This document shows positions 28,754-36,758 of a DNA stretch of 64,000 nt, one piece after another (the first letter of the stretch is position 1; each line of letters begins with the position of its first letter). Where the stretch lies: assembly GCF_004365355.1 (NCBI RefSeq), contig NZ_SODP01000003.1:682001-746000 (forward strand). The letters run 5' to 3'. The notes under the pieces were generated by a model. That model saw only the letters and a list, made by a program, of their open reading frames with translations. It ran no database searches and was not told where the DNA came from. Origin of the DNA: Kribbella pratensis (GTDB lineage: Bacteria; Actinomycetota; Actinomycetes; Propionibacteriales; Kribbellaceae). The position numbers were made by a program, and so were the translations under genes.

Positions 28754-28836
28754 TGCCCGGGACGGGATTCGAACCCGTATGCCTGTTAGGGCCGCGAGGT
28801 TTAAGCTCGCTGCGTCTGCCGTTCCGCCACCCGGGC
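28754..28836 (-). tRNA. tRNA-Leu, anticodon UAA (reads UUA)
   Basis: 83 bases without encoded CCA. Acceptor GCCCGGG pairs with CCCGGGC, anticodon stem GCGAG/CTCGC encloses loop CTTAAAC, anticodon TAA, long class II variable arm, T-arm ACGGG-TTCGAAT-CCCGT and discriminator A. Reads UUA, the rarest leucine codon here; this is the counterpart of Streptomyces bldA, whose availability limits developmental genes. At least five genes in the window contain TTA. The 3' half has served as attachment site. Confidence 0.96.
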
Positions 28837-28903
28837 GTCGGGACGAGAGTACTAGGGGCCGAGCACCTGCTCGCTACGGCGTGGGACGAGGAGGCAGGCC
28901 CGG

Positions 28904-29446
28904 TTACTGGTAGTTCTTCCGGGGGTAGACGGCGTGGGCGCCGGCGACCCGGTCGAGGAAGAGTTTGCCGTTGCAGTGGTCGATCTCGTGCTGGAGGGCT
29001 CGAGCTTCGAAGGCGTCGGTGGTGATGGTCACCGGGTCAGTGGTCCCAGGGAGTACGCCGCGCACGGTCAGCCGGGTCGCCCTTTTGACGTCACCGGTGA
29101 AGTCGGGGACGGACATGCACCCCTCACGCGCCTTCTCGTTGCGAGAAGCCTCGAGGACGACGGCGTTGCAGAGGACGAACACCCCATGACAAGTACGAGT
29201 CTTCGGGTGATCGCTCACATCCAGCGAGAACATCTGCGCCGCGACCCCGACCTGCGGTGCGGCCAGCCCGACGCACCCGGGGGAGACCCGCATCGTCGCC
29301 ACCAGGTCGGCCGCCAACTGGATCACGAACGGGTCGAGCGGGTCCACGGAGGCGCCTTCAGCGGCCAGCACAGGATGGGGCGCCCGGACGACGTCCAGGA
29401 CCTGGCCCTCGACATCAAGCAGCTTGGGCGACCAGGAGGAGATCAC
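28904..29446 (-). CDS. def: Peptide deformylase
   Basis: 180 residues from GTG 29446. Removes the formyl group from nascent proteins. Three family motifs: GCVGLAAPQVG, EGCMSVPD (Cys metal ligand) and QHEIDHCNGKLFLDR (HExxH metal site). Start overlaps the ACT-protein stop by four bases, so it is translated with that gene. Actinobacteria usually carry several def paralogues; this one ends RKNYQ and lacks the long C-tail of the main type. Confidence 0.95.
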   Translation of the reverse strand: MISSWSPKLLDVEGQVLDVVRAPHPVLAAEGASVDPLDPFVIQLAADLVATMRVSPGCVGLAAPQVGVAAQMFSLDVSDHPKTRTCHGVFVLCNAVVLEASRNEKAREGCMSVPDFTGDVKRATRLTVRGVLPGTTDPVTITTDAFEARALQHEIDHCNGKLFLDRVAGAHAVYPRKNYQ

Positions 29447-29949
29447 AGGTCGTCGCTCTCCGCCGGGCGCAGGGTGACGCCGACCCCGAGCTCCTCGGCG
29501 GTGATCTCGAGCGCCCGGTCCAGCATCTCCAGCTCCGCGGACGGCGGCAGTTCGACCTCCGCGGTCAACACGTACAGCCCGCCGCTCAGCCGTGTCGCGA
29601 GATCCGTGATCGTCCCGCCGGCCGCCGCGATCATCCGCGTCACCGCGGCCACGATCCCGGGCCGGTCGGCGCCGTGCACACTCAGCATGTACGGCGCGCC
29701 GATCGGCGCGTGCTCGTGCTCGGGCCCCATCGCCCGCACCGTGATGACCAGCTCGCCCTGCAGCGGCTCCAGCGCCGCCTCCACCTCGTCGATCGGTCCC
29801 GCGCAGACGATCATCATCGCGAAATGGCCGCGCAGCAGCGTCATCGTGGAGTCCTCGAGGTTGACCCCGGTGCCGACCAGGGCCCCGGTGACGTCCGCGA
29901 TGATGCCCGGGCGGTCCGGGCCGATGACGGTGACAGCGAGCTGACTCAT
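29443..29949 (-). CDS. Tandem ACT-domain protein, GcvR-like
   Basis: 168 residues from ATG 29949; a TTG nine bases upstream is possible. Two ACT units: LAVTVIGPDRPGIIADVTGAL (split here at the typical GPDRPG loop, about 5-70) and YMLSVHGADRPGIVAAVTRM (about 88-160). ACT pairs bind amino acids and regulate metabolic enzymes or, in GcvR, a transcription factor. Ligand and partner are unknown. Co-translated with def. Confidence 0.88.
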   Translation of the reverse strand: MSQLAVTVIGPDRPGIIADVTGALVGTGVNLEDSTMTLLRGHFAMMIVCAGPIDEVEAALEPLQGELVITVRAMGPEHEHAPIGAPYMLSVHGADRPGIVAAVTRMIAAAGGTITDLATRLSGGLYVLTAEVELPPSAELEMLDRALEITAEELGVGVTLRPAESDDL

Positions 29950-30052
29950 GCCCGGCAACCTACCGTTGACCTAAGTACCGCAAGGAAGCGACTTCGGTAT
30001 CCGGACAACCCAACGACCCCGGAAAACGCTTACGCACCGCTACATTCGGACC

Positions 30053-31171
30053 ATGAAGGAGCTCTTCCGCCGGAGTAGACGCGACTGGATCGTGGACAGT
30101 CTCGTCTTCGTGGTGGCGGTGTCGACGGGGCTCCTGCTGTATGAGGCGGGCAGCAAGGACCCGATCAGCCCGGGTCTGCTCGCGATCGACTTCTGGGTCG
30201 GGATGGCGCTGTGCGTCACGCTCTGGTTCCGCCGGCGCTGGCCGGTCCAGCTCGCGATCATCGGCGCCGCCGTGTCGACGTTCTCGGACACGGCCGGGAC
30301 GGCCGCCCTGATCCTGATCCTCACCGTGGCGATCCATCGCCCGCTGCGGACGACCGTGCTGATCTTCGGGGTGAACGCGATCAGCCTGGCCGCCTACATC
30401 AAGATCCGGGACAAGCCGGACGACCCGGTGGCCATCGTGATCGCCGCGGTCGCTTTGTACGCCGCCGTGGCCGGCTGGGGCCTCTACGTCCGATCGCGCC
30501 GCCAGCTCCTGCAGACGCTCCGGGACCGCGCCGATCGCGCCGAGACCGTCGCGAGGCTCGAGGCCGAGCAGGGCCAGCTCCGCGCCCGCGAGGAGATCGC
30601 CCGCGAGATGCACGACGTACTCGGGCATCGGCTGTCCCTGCTCAGCGTGCACGCCGGTGCGCTCGCGTACCGCCCCGACGCGTCCGCGGACGAGGTCGCC
30701 GGTGCCGCCGAGATCATCCGGGCCAGCGCGCACCAGGCGCTGCAGGATCTGCGCGAGGTGATCGGCGTACTGCGGGCTCCCGTCGGCGAGCTCCCGCAGC
30801 CGGCGTTCTCCGATCTGCCGGCCCTCGTCGACGGCTCCCGCGAGGCGGGCATCCCCGTCGACCTGACCCTTGACGCGCCGGGCGCGATGCCCGAGCACGT
30901 CGGGCGTACGGCGTACCGCATCGTGCAGGAAGGCCTCACGAACGCGGTCAAGCACGCGCCGGGCGAACCGGTGACGATCAGCGTGACCGGTGCCCCCGGC
31001 AACGGATTGTCGGTCGAGCTGCGCAATCCCGCGCCCGACCGCAGACGAGGAGACGGCCAAGGTTTGAAGGGACTCACCGAACGCGCCGCCCTGGTCGAAG
31101 GCCGGATCGAACACGGCCGGACCCCCGAAGGCGATTTCCGCCTCTACGCCTGGCTACCGTGGCCATCGTGA
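30053..31171 (+). CDS. Sensor histidine kinase, NarL-type
   Basis: 372 residues. Four to five membrane helices in 14-145 form the sensor part, followed by a helix and HisKA_3 dimerisation domain with REMHDVLGHRLSLL (phospho-acceptor His187) and HATPase_c with EGLTNAVKHA (N box Asn297) and GQGLKGL (G box). Autophosphorylates and passes phosphate to the overlapping response-regulator gene. Signal unknown; no extracellular sensing domain of size is seen, so the membrane itself may be sensed. Confidence 0.94.
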   Translation: MKELFRRSRRDWIVDSLVFVVAVSTGLLLYEAGSKDPISPGLLAIDFWVGMALCVTLWFRRRWPVQLAIIGAAVSTFSDTAGTAALILILTVAIHRPLRTTVLIFGVNAISLAAYIKIRDKPDDPVAIVIAAVALYAAVAGWGLYVRSRRQLLQTLRDRADRAETVARLEAEQGQLRAREEIAREMHDVLGHRLSLLSVHAGALAYRPDASADEVAGAAEIIRASAHQALQDLREVIGVLRAPVGELPQPAFSDLPALVDGSREAGIPVDLTLDAPGAMPEHVGRTAYRIVQEGLTNAVKHAPGEPVTISVTGAPGNGLSVELRNPAPDRRRGDGQGLKGLTERAALVEGRIEHGRTPEGDFRLYAWLPWPS

Positions 31172-31824
31172 CCATTCGGGTGCTGATCGTCGACGACGAT
31201 CCGTTGTTGCGGGCCGGGCTGAAGTTGATGCTGGGTGGTGCGCAGGACATCCGCGTGGTCGGTGAGGCCGGCGACGGGTCCGGCGTCCAAGGGCTGATCG
31301 ATCGGCTCGCTCCGGACGTGATCCTGATGGACATCCGGATGCCCGGCACCGACGGCCTGACCGCGACCGAGACGGTACGACGACGTCCGGGCGCGCCCGA
31401 GGTCGTGATCCTGACCACCTTCGACGCCGACGAGCACGTACTCCGGGCGCTCCGCGCCGGCGCGGCCGGGTTCGTCCTGAAGGACACCCCACCCGGCGAG
31501 ATCGTCGAGTCGGTACGCCGGGTCGCGGCCGGCCAGCCCGTGCTCTCGCCGGCCGTCACCAAACGCCTCATCACCCGCGTCGCCGACTCGGGCCAGGACA
31601 GTCGCAAGGTCAAGGCCGTCGCCCGGCTCGCCGGCCTGAACGACCGCGAACGCGAGATCGCCGTCGCCGTGGGGGAGGGGAAGTCGAACGCCGAGATCAG
31701 CGCGACGCTCTACCTCAGCGTCCCGACGGTGAAGACGCACGTCTCCCGCATCCTCACCAAGCTCGACCTGAACAACCGCGTCCAGATCGCGCTGCTGGTC
31801 CACGACGCGGACCTGCTGCACTGA
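31168..31824 (+). CDS. Response regulator, NarL/LuxR type
   Basis: 218 residues from GTG 31168, which overlaps the kinase stop as GTGA; GTG 31159 is the longer alternative. Receiver domain: acidic pair in VLIVDDDP, phospho-acceptor Asp55 in LMDIRMPG, Thr/Lys in LTTF and VLKDTPPGE. C-terminal LuxR-type HTH: GLNDREREIAVAVGEGKSN then YLSVPTVKTHVSRILTKL. Pairs with the upstream kinase; targets unknown. Confidence 0.95.
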   Translation: MTIRVLIVDDDPLLRAGLKLMLGGAQDIRVVGEAGDGSGVQGLIDRLAPDVILMDIRMPGTDGLTATETVRRRPGAPEVVILTTFDADEHVLRALRAGAAGFVLKDTPPGEIVESVRRVAAGQPVLSPAVTKRLITRVADSGQDSRKVKAVARLAGLNDREREIAVAVGEGKSNAEISATLYLSVPTVKTHVSRILTKLDLNNRVQIALLVHDADLLH

Positions 31825-31827
31825 GAA

Positions 31828-31857
31828 GGCCGGCCCCCGGCGAGTCGAGGGCCGGCC
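31828..31857. terminator. Strong hairpin between convergent genes
   Basis: GGCCGGCCC (31828-31836) and GGGCCGGCC (31849-31857), a perfect 9-bp stem with a 12-base loop, sits four bases after the response-regulator stop and ten before the ndh stop. Likely bidirectional terminator, lacking a T-run as is common in actinobacteria. Confidence 0.6.
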
Positions 31858-31867
31858 GATCAGGTGG

Positions 31868-33175
31868 TTACGACTGCGTCGCCCTGCGGAACTCCTCATT
31901 CGGGGTCTGCAGGCTGCCAAGGCTGGTGACCTCGCGGCGGAAGAACAGCGCCAGCGTCCAGTCGAGGATGACGCGGGCCTTCCGGTTCAGGGTGGGGACG
32001 CGGGACACGTGGTACGTCCGGTGCAGGAACCAGGCCAGCCAGCCCTTCACCTTCACGCCGTACAGCTGGGCGACGCCCTTGTGCAGGCCGAGGCTCGCGA
32101 CCGAGCCGACGTACTTGTGCCGGTAGTCCTGCGGCGGCTGGCCGTCGATCACCCGGAGGATGTTCGCGGCGAGCTGGTGCGCCTGGCGGACGGCGTGCTG
32201 CGCGTTCGGGGCGCAGTACGCGCCGGTGTCGCTGGTCAGGTCCGGTACGGCGGCGTTGTCGCCGGCGGTCCAGGCGTCGTCGACGCCCTCGATCCGCAGG
32301 TTCGCCAGCGTCTTGATCCGGCCCTTCTCGTCCAGCGGGAAGTCGGTCGCGGCCAGCGCCGGGTTCGCCTTCACGCCGGCGGTCCAGACGATCGTGTCCG
32401 CGTCGAACTCCTCCCCGTCGCTGAGGATCACGTGGCCCTTCTCGCAGGACTCCAGCCGGGTCTCCAGCTTGATGTCCATGTTGCGCTTGCGGAGCTGGTC
32501 CACGGTGTACCGGCCGAGTTCCTCACCGACCTCGGGCAGGATCCGCCCGGTGGCCTCGACCAGGACCCAGCGCATGTCCTCGGGCTCGATGTTGTCGTAG
32601 TAGCGGGTGGCGTAGCGGGCCATGTCCTCGAGTTCCGCGAACGCCTCCACACCGGCGTACCCGCCGCCGATGAAGACGAACGTCAGCGCGGACTTGCGCA
32701 GCACCGGGTCGGGCTGCGACGACGCGACGTCGAGCCGGTCGAGGACCTTGTTGCGCAGCGCGATCGCTTCCTCGACGTTCTTGAACCCGGTGGCCTCGTC
32801 GGCCAGGCCGGGGATCGGCAGGGTCCGGGCGATCGAGCCGAGCGCGACGACGATCTGGTCGTAGGCGAGCTCGTACTCCGGGCCCTCCTCGGGCATCACC
32901 TTGGCGACCTTGTGCGCGTGGTCGATACCGGTCACGCGGCCGGTCACCACCCGGCAGCCCTTGAGGGTCTTGCGCAGCGGCACGACGACGTGCCGCGGCT
33001 CCACCGAGCCGGCCGCGGCCTCGGGCAGGAACGGCTGGTAGGTCATCACCGAGCGCGGGTCGACCACCGTCACGCGGATCCGGCCCTTGCGGGCGGCGCG
33101 ACGCAGGCCGTACGCGGTGTACATCCCGACGTAACCGCCTCCGACGACGAGGATGTGCGGTACCTGGGCTGTCAT
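31868..33175 (-). CDS. ndh: Type II NADH dehydrogenase
   Basis: 435 residues from ATG 33175, with GGAGGAG just upstream on the coding strand. Non-proton-pumping NADH:menaquinone oxidoreductase on the inner membrane face. FAD-binding ILVVGGGYVGMY (8-19), NAD-binding FVFIGGGYAGVEAFAELEDM, FAD ribityl site DDAWTAGDNAAVPD and quinone-site AQHAVRQAHQLA. The amphipathic C-terminal part WLAWFLHRTYHVSRVPTLNRK anchors to the membrane. Normal length and complete. Confidence 0.95.
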   Translation of the reverse strand: MTAQVPHILVVGGGYVGMYTAYGLRRAARKGRIRVTVVDPRSVMTYQPFLPEAAAGSVEPRHVVVPLRKTLKGCRVVTGRVTGIDHAHKVAKVMPEEGPEYELAYDQIVVALGSIARTLPIPGLADEATGFKNVEEAIALRNKVLDRLDVASSQPDPVLRKSALTFVFIGGGYAGVEAFAELEDMARYATRYYDNIEPEDMRWVLVEATGRILPEVGEELGRYTVDQLRKRNMDIKLETRLESCEKGHVILSDGEEFDADTIVWTAGVKANPALAATDFPLDEKGRIKTLANLRIEGVDDAWTAGDNAAVPDLTSDTGAYCAPNAQHAVRQAHQLAANILRVIDGQPPQDYRHKYVGSVASLGLHKGVAQLYGVKVKGWLAWFLHRTYHVSRVPTLNRKARVILDWTLALFFRREVTSLGSLQTPNEEFRRATQS

Positions 33176-33357
33176 GCGGTTCACTCCTCCTGAGTGGTTC
33201 TCCGACTTCATGTTCACTTCAACGCTAAGCGCTCGTGAAACATTTCACAAACCCTCCCGCGAGTGATCTCACCCACCGAACATCCCCCACCCGAGGGACC
33301 TCTCATCCCCTCATGGTCGCCCCGGGACCACCGCCCGGCCAGTGCCCAACCCCACCG

Positions 33358-33840
33358 TCACAGAACCGCAAGCCCCCCTCGGTCCCATCGCATAACATCC
33401 TCGGCGCCGTCCTCGCCGGTCTTGGTGAAGCCGAGGCGGTCGTAGAGGCGGCGGGCGTCGAGGTTGTCGCGTTCGACGTGCAGTTCGAGCGGTACGCCGC
33501 GGGTTGCCGCCTCGGACTGCAGCTCGGTGATGATGGCTGTGCCGATGCCGTGGTTCTGGGCGTTGGGGTAGAGCTGGATGCCGTTCAGCTCGACGGATTC
33601 CGGCGTACGGGTGATGCGCAGGCGGCCGACGCGTCGGCCTTCGAGCTCGATGACGTTGAGGTCGGTTGTCGGGTCGTCGATCGACTCGAGGCTCCACTCC
33701 TCGAAGCCGCCGCGCCAGTCGGCCTCGTCGAAGTCCGCGGGCAACCGGCCCTGAGCGCGGGTTGCGGTGAGGCTCACGTCGGCGAGGAACGCGACGTCGT
33801 CTGGGACCGCTGGTCGGATGCGGTGCGGCGGGGGCGTCAC
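33358..33840 (-). CDS. GNAT-family N-acetyltransferase
   Basis: 160 residues from GTG 33840, which overlaps the DinB stop by four bases. GNAT fold: IRPAVPDDVAFLADVS start, central strand VELNGIQLYPNAQNHGIGTAI (here the acetyl-CoA loop is QNHGIG rather than the usual Q/RxxGxG/A with Arg), and a closing RRLYDRLGFTKTGE. Substrate unknown. Co-transcribed with the DinB gene. Confidence 0.88.
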   Translation of the reverse strand: MTPPPHRIRPAVPDDVAFLADVSLTATRAQGRLPADFDEADWRGGFEEWSLESIDDPTTDLNVIELEGRRVGRLRITRTPESVELNGIQLYPNAQNHGIGTAIITELQSEAATRGVPLELHVERDNLDARRLYDRLGFTKTGEDGAEDVMRWDRGGLAVL

Positions 33841-34337
33841 TCGCCTACCTCGCCGTCGGTTGCTTCGCGGAGGAGATCGAGCTGGCCGAGGTGGCGGGCG
33901 GTTTCCTCGATGATGTGGGCCACGGCGTACCGGAGGTTGAACGACATACCGTCCGAGCGGGCTTTGTCGTCGAAGGACGCGGCGGCGGTGATCTCGCGGG
34001 AGCGGGCGCATTCGGTCCGGTATGCCGTCAGGATGCCCTCGACGGTGTCGTCGGGTGCGATCGGGAAGCAGCCGTGCGGGTCGTCCTCGGACCACGGCCA
34101 CTCGAGGTCCAGGCCGGCGAAGTCGATGGAGAACCAGAAACGCTCGACCGCGGTGAGGTGTTTGACGATGCCGGCCGGCGTCAGCACGGACGGGTCGACG
34201 GGCCGGGCGAACGCTTGTCCCTCGGTCAGGCCGCTGAGCTTGAGTTCGACCGTCGCGCGGAGGAAGTCGAGCAGGCCGGTGAGCGTACTGCGTTCGTCGG
34301 CGTCCTCAGGTGGGCGGGTGCGAGTGATCTCGGGCAT
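33837..34337 (-). CDS. DinB/DUF664 family protein
   Basis: 166 residues. IVKHLTAVERFWF supplies the first His, and HIIEETARHLGQLDLLREA the C-terminal region. In the two other DinB proteins of the window this last motif is QHAGHAD; here the second His is replaced by Gln, so one predicted metal ligand is missing and activity may differ. RSDGMSFNLRYAVAHIIEE is typical of DUF664. Translationally coupled to the GNAT gene. Confidence 0.9.
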   Translation of the reverse strand: MPEITRTRPPEDADERSTLTGLLDFLRATVELKLSGLTEGQAFARPVDPSVLTPAGIVKHLTAVERFWFSIDFAGLDLEWPWSEDDPHGCFPIAPDDTVEGILTAYRTECARSREITAAASFDDKARSDGMSFNLRYAVAHIIEETARHLGQLDLLREATDGEVGE

Positions 34338-34399
34338 CCGCCAACGGTAGGCGCGACAGAGTTCCGCGAGAAGGGTTGCTCGGGACAGGTGAAGTGCGC

Positions 34400-35161
34400 G
34401 TGAATAGGGGTGTGGAGAGTTACCGCACGCCGGTCCTGACGGCCTCGCTGCTCGCGCCCCCGGCGGTTTGTGCGTTGCTGACCCCGTTCCGCGAGCATTT
34501 CGACAACGCGAACGCGGCCTTGCTGCTGGTCGTCGTGATCGTCGCCGTCGCGGTGTTCGGCATCCGGCTGGCCGGAGTGCTCGCCGCTGTGTCGAGCGCG
34601 GTGTGGTTCGACTTCTTCCTGACCGTTCCGTACAACAGCTTCACGATCGACAGCAGCAACGACGTCGAGCAGGCCGTGCTGCTGCTGGTGATCGGGATCG
34701 CGGTCACCCAGATCGCGATCTGGGGCCGGAGGCAACAAGCCAACGCGTCCCGGCGGCGTGGCTACCTCGACGGCGTGATCACCGCCTCGCAGGCGGTGGC
34801 CGCCGGCGGGTCCACCGACGACCTGATCGACCAGGTCCGCGCCGAACTGACCGCGCTGCTGGGGATCGACGGCGCCAAGTTCGTTGCCGGCAGCAAGCAG
34901 ACCACGGCGCCGCGGCTGAACGCCGACGGCTCGGTCACGCGCGGATCCCACGTCCTGAAGGTCGAACGCGACGGCCTGCCGACCAACGCCGAGATCGAGC
35001 TGACCGTCCAGCACGCCGGCGAGACCCGCGGCCGCTTCCTCCTCACCGCCGCCAGCCGCATCGCCCGCCCCGACCTCGAACAGCGCCTGGTGGCCGTAGC
35101 CCTGGCCGACCAGGTCGGCGCCGCCCTCTCCAGCCAGGAAGCCATTCATCCCCACGTCTGA
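34400..35161 (+). CDS. KdpD-like DUF4118 membrane protein with GAF-like domain
   Basis: 253 residues from GTG 34400, chosen for AGGTGA seven bases upstream; TTG 34376 and GTG 34394 are also in frame. Three to four membrane helices (about 14-105) with NANAALLLVVVIVAVAVFG and WFDFFLTVPYNSFTI, the DUF4118 pattern of KdpD sensor kinases. The following GAF-like region ends without kinase domains, so it is a stand-alone sensor fragment. Its partner is not in the window. Confidence 0.85.
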   Translation: MNRGVESYRTPVLTASLLAPPAVCALLTPFREHFDNANAALLLVVVIVAVAVFGIRLAGVLAAVSSAVWFDFFLTVPYNSFTIDSSNDVEQAVLLLVIGIAVTQIAIWGRRQQANASRRRGYLDGVITASQAVAAGGSTDDLIDQVRAELTALLGIDGAKFVAGSKQTTAPRLNADGSVTRGSHVLKVERDGLPTNAEIELTVQHAGETRGRFLLTAASRIARPDLEQRLVAVALADQVGAALSSQEAIHPHV

Positions 35162-35245
35162 CCCCCGAATTCCGGCCTGCGGGAGCATCACGTCCTGGGT
35201 GGCCGCCGGTCCGGCGTCGTGCCTGCCCATACAGGCGCGACGCCG

Positions 35246-36163
35246 TCAGACCGTGAGTACCAGTTTCCCGGCCGCACGGCCGGTCTCACTCAGTTCGTGG
35301 GCCTTGGCTGCATGCTCCAGCGGGAACACCTGCTCGACCGAGACGCGCAACGCCCCGGCGTCCACCAAGGCCGCGAGGGCCTGCAGGTCCTCGGTCGTCG
35401 GCGCCATCCGGAACTCGTGGTACCGGATACCGCGGGCGGCCGCCTCGGCCCGGACCTCATCGCGGTCCGGCCCGGTCCCGCGGACATCGAGCAGAATGCC
35501 GTCCGGCCGCAGTACCTCGAGCGACCGTACGGCGTACTCGGCCCCGATCGGATCCAGTACGACGTCCACGTCACCGACCGCCGTGGTGAAGTCGGTCGTG
35601 GTGTAGTCGATCAGTTCGTCGGCGCCGAGAGCACGAACGAAGGCGTGCTTCGCCGCCCGTGCCGTCCCGATCACGTACGCCCCGCGGGACTTGGCGATCT
35701 GTACAGCGAGGTGGCCGACGCCGCCGGCCGCGGCGTGGATCAGAACACGGTCGCCCGGACCGACGTTCGCGATCCCGGCCAGGGGCTGGTACGCCGTGAG
35801 CCCGGCGGTGGGAAGGGCTGCCGAGTGGACCCAATCGGTCGTGGACGGCTTGCGGGCAAGGCGATTCAGGCTCGCGGCGGTGAACTCGGCGTACGCGCCG
35901 CGGGGCGGGTACACGACGCCGTACACCTCCTCGCCGGTGTCTTCGCGGGTGCCGGCGAAGTCGAGGCCGAGGACGAACGGCGGTGGGCCGAAGCGGGGGA
36001 GCAGGCCGGAGCGGACCTTCCAGTCGCTCGGGTTCACCCCGGCCGCACGGACCCGGACCAGGACCTCGCCAGGGCCTGGTTCGGGGCGATCCAGCCGGGC
36101 GGGTTCGAGGACGTCGGCAGCGCCGTACGTGTACTGGGTGATGGCCCTCATCGTCATGCTCAC
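35246..36163 (-). CDS. Zinc-less quinone-oxidoreductase-type NADPH dehydrogenase
   Basis: 305 residues, medium-chain dehydrogenase fold. GEVLVRVRAAGVNPSDWKVRSG begins the GroES-like part (split at the NPSDW signature), and the coenzyme loop is IHAAAGGVGHLAVQIAK. Zinc-binding Cys ligands are absent, as in quinone oxidoreductases. GTG 36163 was taken; ATGs at 36157 and 36151 are alternatives. Divergent from an HxlR regulator 60 bases away that probably controls it, a frequent pairing. Confidence 0.9.
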   Translation of the reverse strand: MSMTMRAITQYTYGAADVLEPARLDRPEPGPGEVLVRVRAAGVNPSDWKVRSGLLPRFGPPPFVLGLDFAGTREDTGEEVYGVVYPPRGAYAEFTAASLNRLARKPSTTDWVHSAALPTAGLTAYQPLAGIANVGPGDRVLIHAAAGGVGHLAVQIAKSRGAYVIGTARAAKHAFVRALGADELIDYTTTDFTTAVGDVDVVLDPIGAEYAVRSLEVLRPDGILLDVRGTGPDRDEVRAEAAARGIRYHEFRMAPTTEDLQALAALVDAGALRVSVEQVFPLEHAAKAHELSETGRAAGKLVLTV

Positions 36164-36223
36164 ATCCTCGACTCCAGCGGTATCTGTTGTGAAGAAGGCA
36201 CTTGTTTGGTATGTAGGTACCTC

Positions 36224-36610
36224 ATGGATACCAGGACGGCTTTCGACGACTGGGTCAAGACGTATGGGCGCGAGTGCCCCTCGCGGACAGTGATCGACGT
36301 ACTGGCGAACAAGTGGGCCCTCTACGTCCTCGGCGCGCTGCGTCGCTTCGACCGCCCGCTACGCTTCAACGAGCTCCGCCGGCTCCTCGACGGTGTCACC
36401 CAGAAGATGCTGACCCAGACCCTGCGCACCCTGGAGCGGGACGGGCTGGTCACCCGGACCCTCTATCCGGCGGTCCCGGTCCGGGTCGAGTACGCCCTTA
36501 CCCCACTGGGCGTCGAAGCCGGTCAATTGACGACCGCGATCGCCGAATGGTCGGTCGAGCACGCCCACCAGATCCACGCCTCCCGTGCCGATTACGACGG
36601 CCGGGAATAG
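36224..36610 (+). CDS. HxlR-family transcriptional regulator
   Basis: 128 residues from ATG 36224. Winged helix with ECPSRTVIDVLANKWALYVL, then RPLRFNELRRLLDGVTQKML and TLRTLERDGLVTRTLYPAVP, all family signatures. The Cys near residue 18 (GREC) matches redox- or aldehyde-sensing HxlR/HypR proteins. The palindrome AGGTACCT (36215-36222) touches the start codon. Probably regulates the divergent NADPH dehydrogenase in response to electrophiles (inference). Confidence 0.93.
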   Translation: MDTRTAFDDWVKTYGRECPSRTVIDVLANKWALYVLGALRRFDRPLRFNELRRLLDGVTQKMLTQTLRTLERDGLVTRTLYPAVPVRVEYALTPLGVEAGQLTTAIAEWSVEHAHQIHASRADYDGRE

Positions 36611-36636
36611 GAATCGATAACGAAGCGATTGGATTG

Positions 36637-36733
36637 CGCAACCGCTTTGTCTGCAAGGGATTTCGGTTGCGGAACAGCCCGACGATTCTCAGATGTTGTT
36701 CAGGATGGGGCCGTAGTATCTCGATACGGCCCC
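36637..36733 (+). repeat. Two inverted repeats in the leader of the Bax-inhibitor-like gene
   Basis: First: CGCAACCG (36637-36644) and CGGTTGCG (36664-36671), 8-bp arms, 19-base spacer, possibly ending the HxlR transcript. Second: GGGGCCGTA (36707-36715) and TACGGCCCC (36725-36733), 9-bp arms, 9-base loop, ending about 15 bases before the AGGAGG ribosome site at 36748. The second could be an RNA hairpin affecting translation or a protein site. Confidence 0.45.
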
Positions 36734-36758
36734 GGAAGTGGGTCATCAGGAGGAAATG

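Larger units (their letters stand above)
27423..28836. mobile_element. Small tRNA-Leu-integrated element or remnant
   Basis: An intact tRNA-Leu gene (28754-28836) and a copy of its 3' part (27424-27473) flank about 1.28 kb. A 32-base identical block (27423-27454 and 28753-28784) and GCGAGGTTTAAG (both copies) mark the presumed attachment sites. TGCAACT-N5-TGCAACT tandems lie inside each end (27571-27589 and 28671-28689), as arm-type integrase sites would. The interior holds one plausible gene (28086-28538); 27474-28085 has only unconvincing frames and lower GC bias. No integrase, excisionase or replication gene is visible, so it is a non-autonomous or decayed integrated element. Confidence 0.65.
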
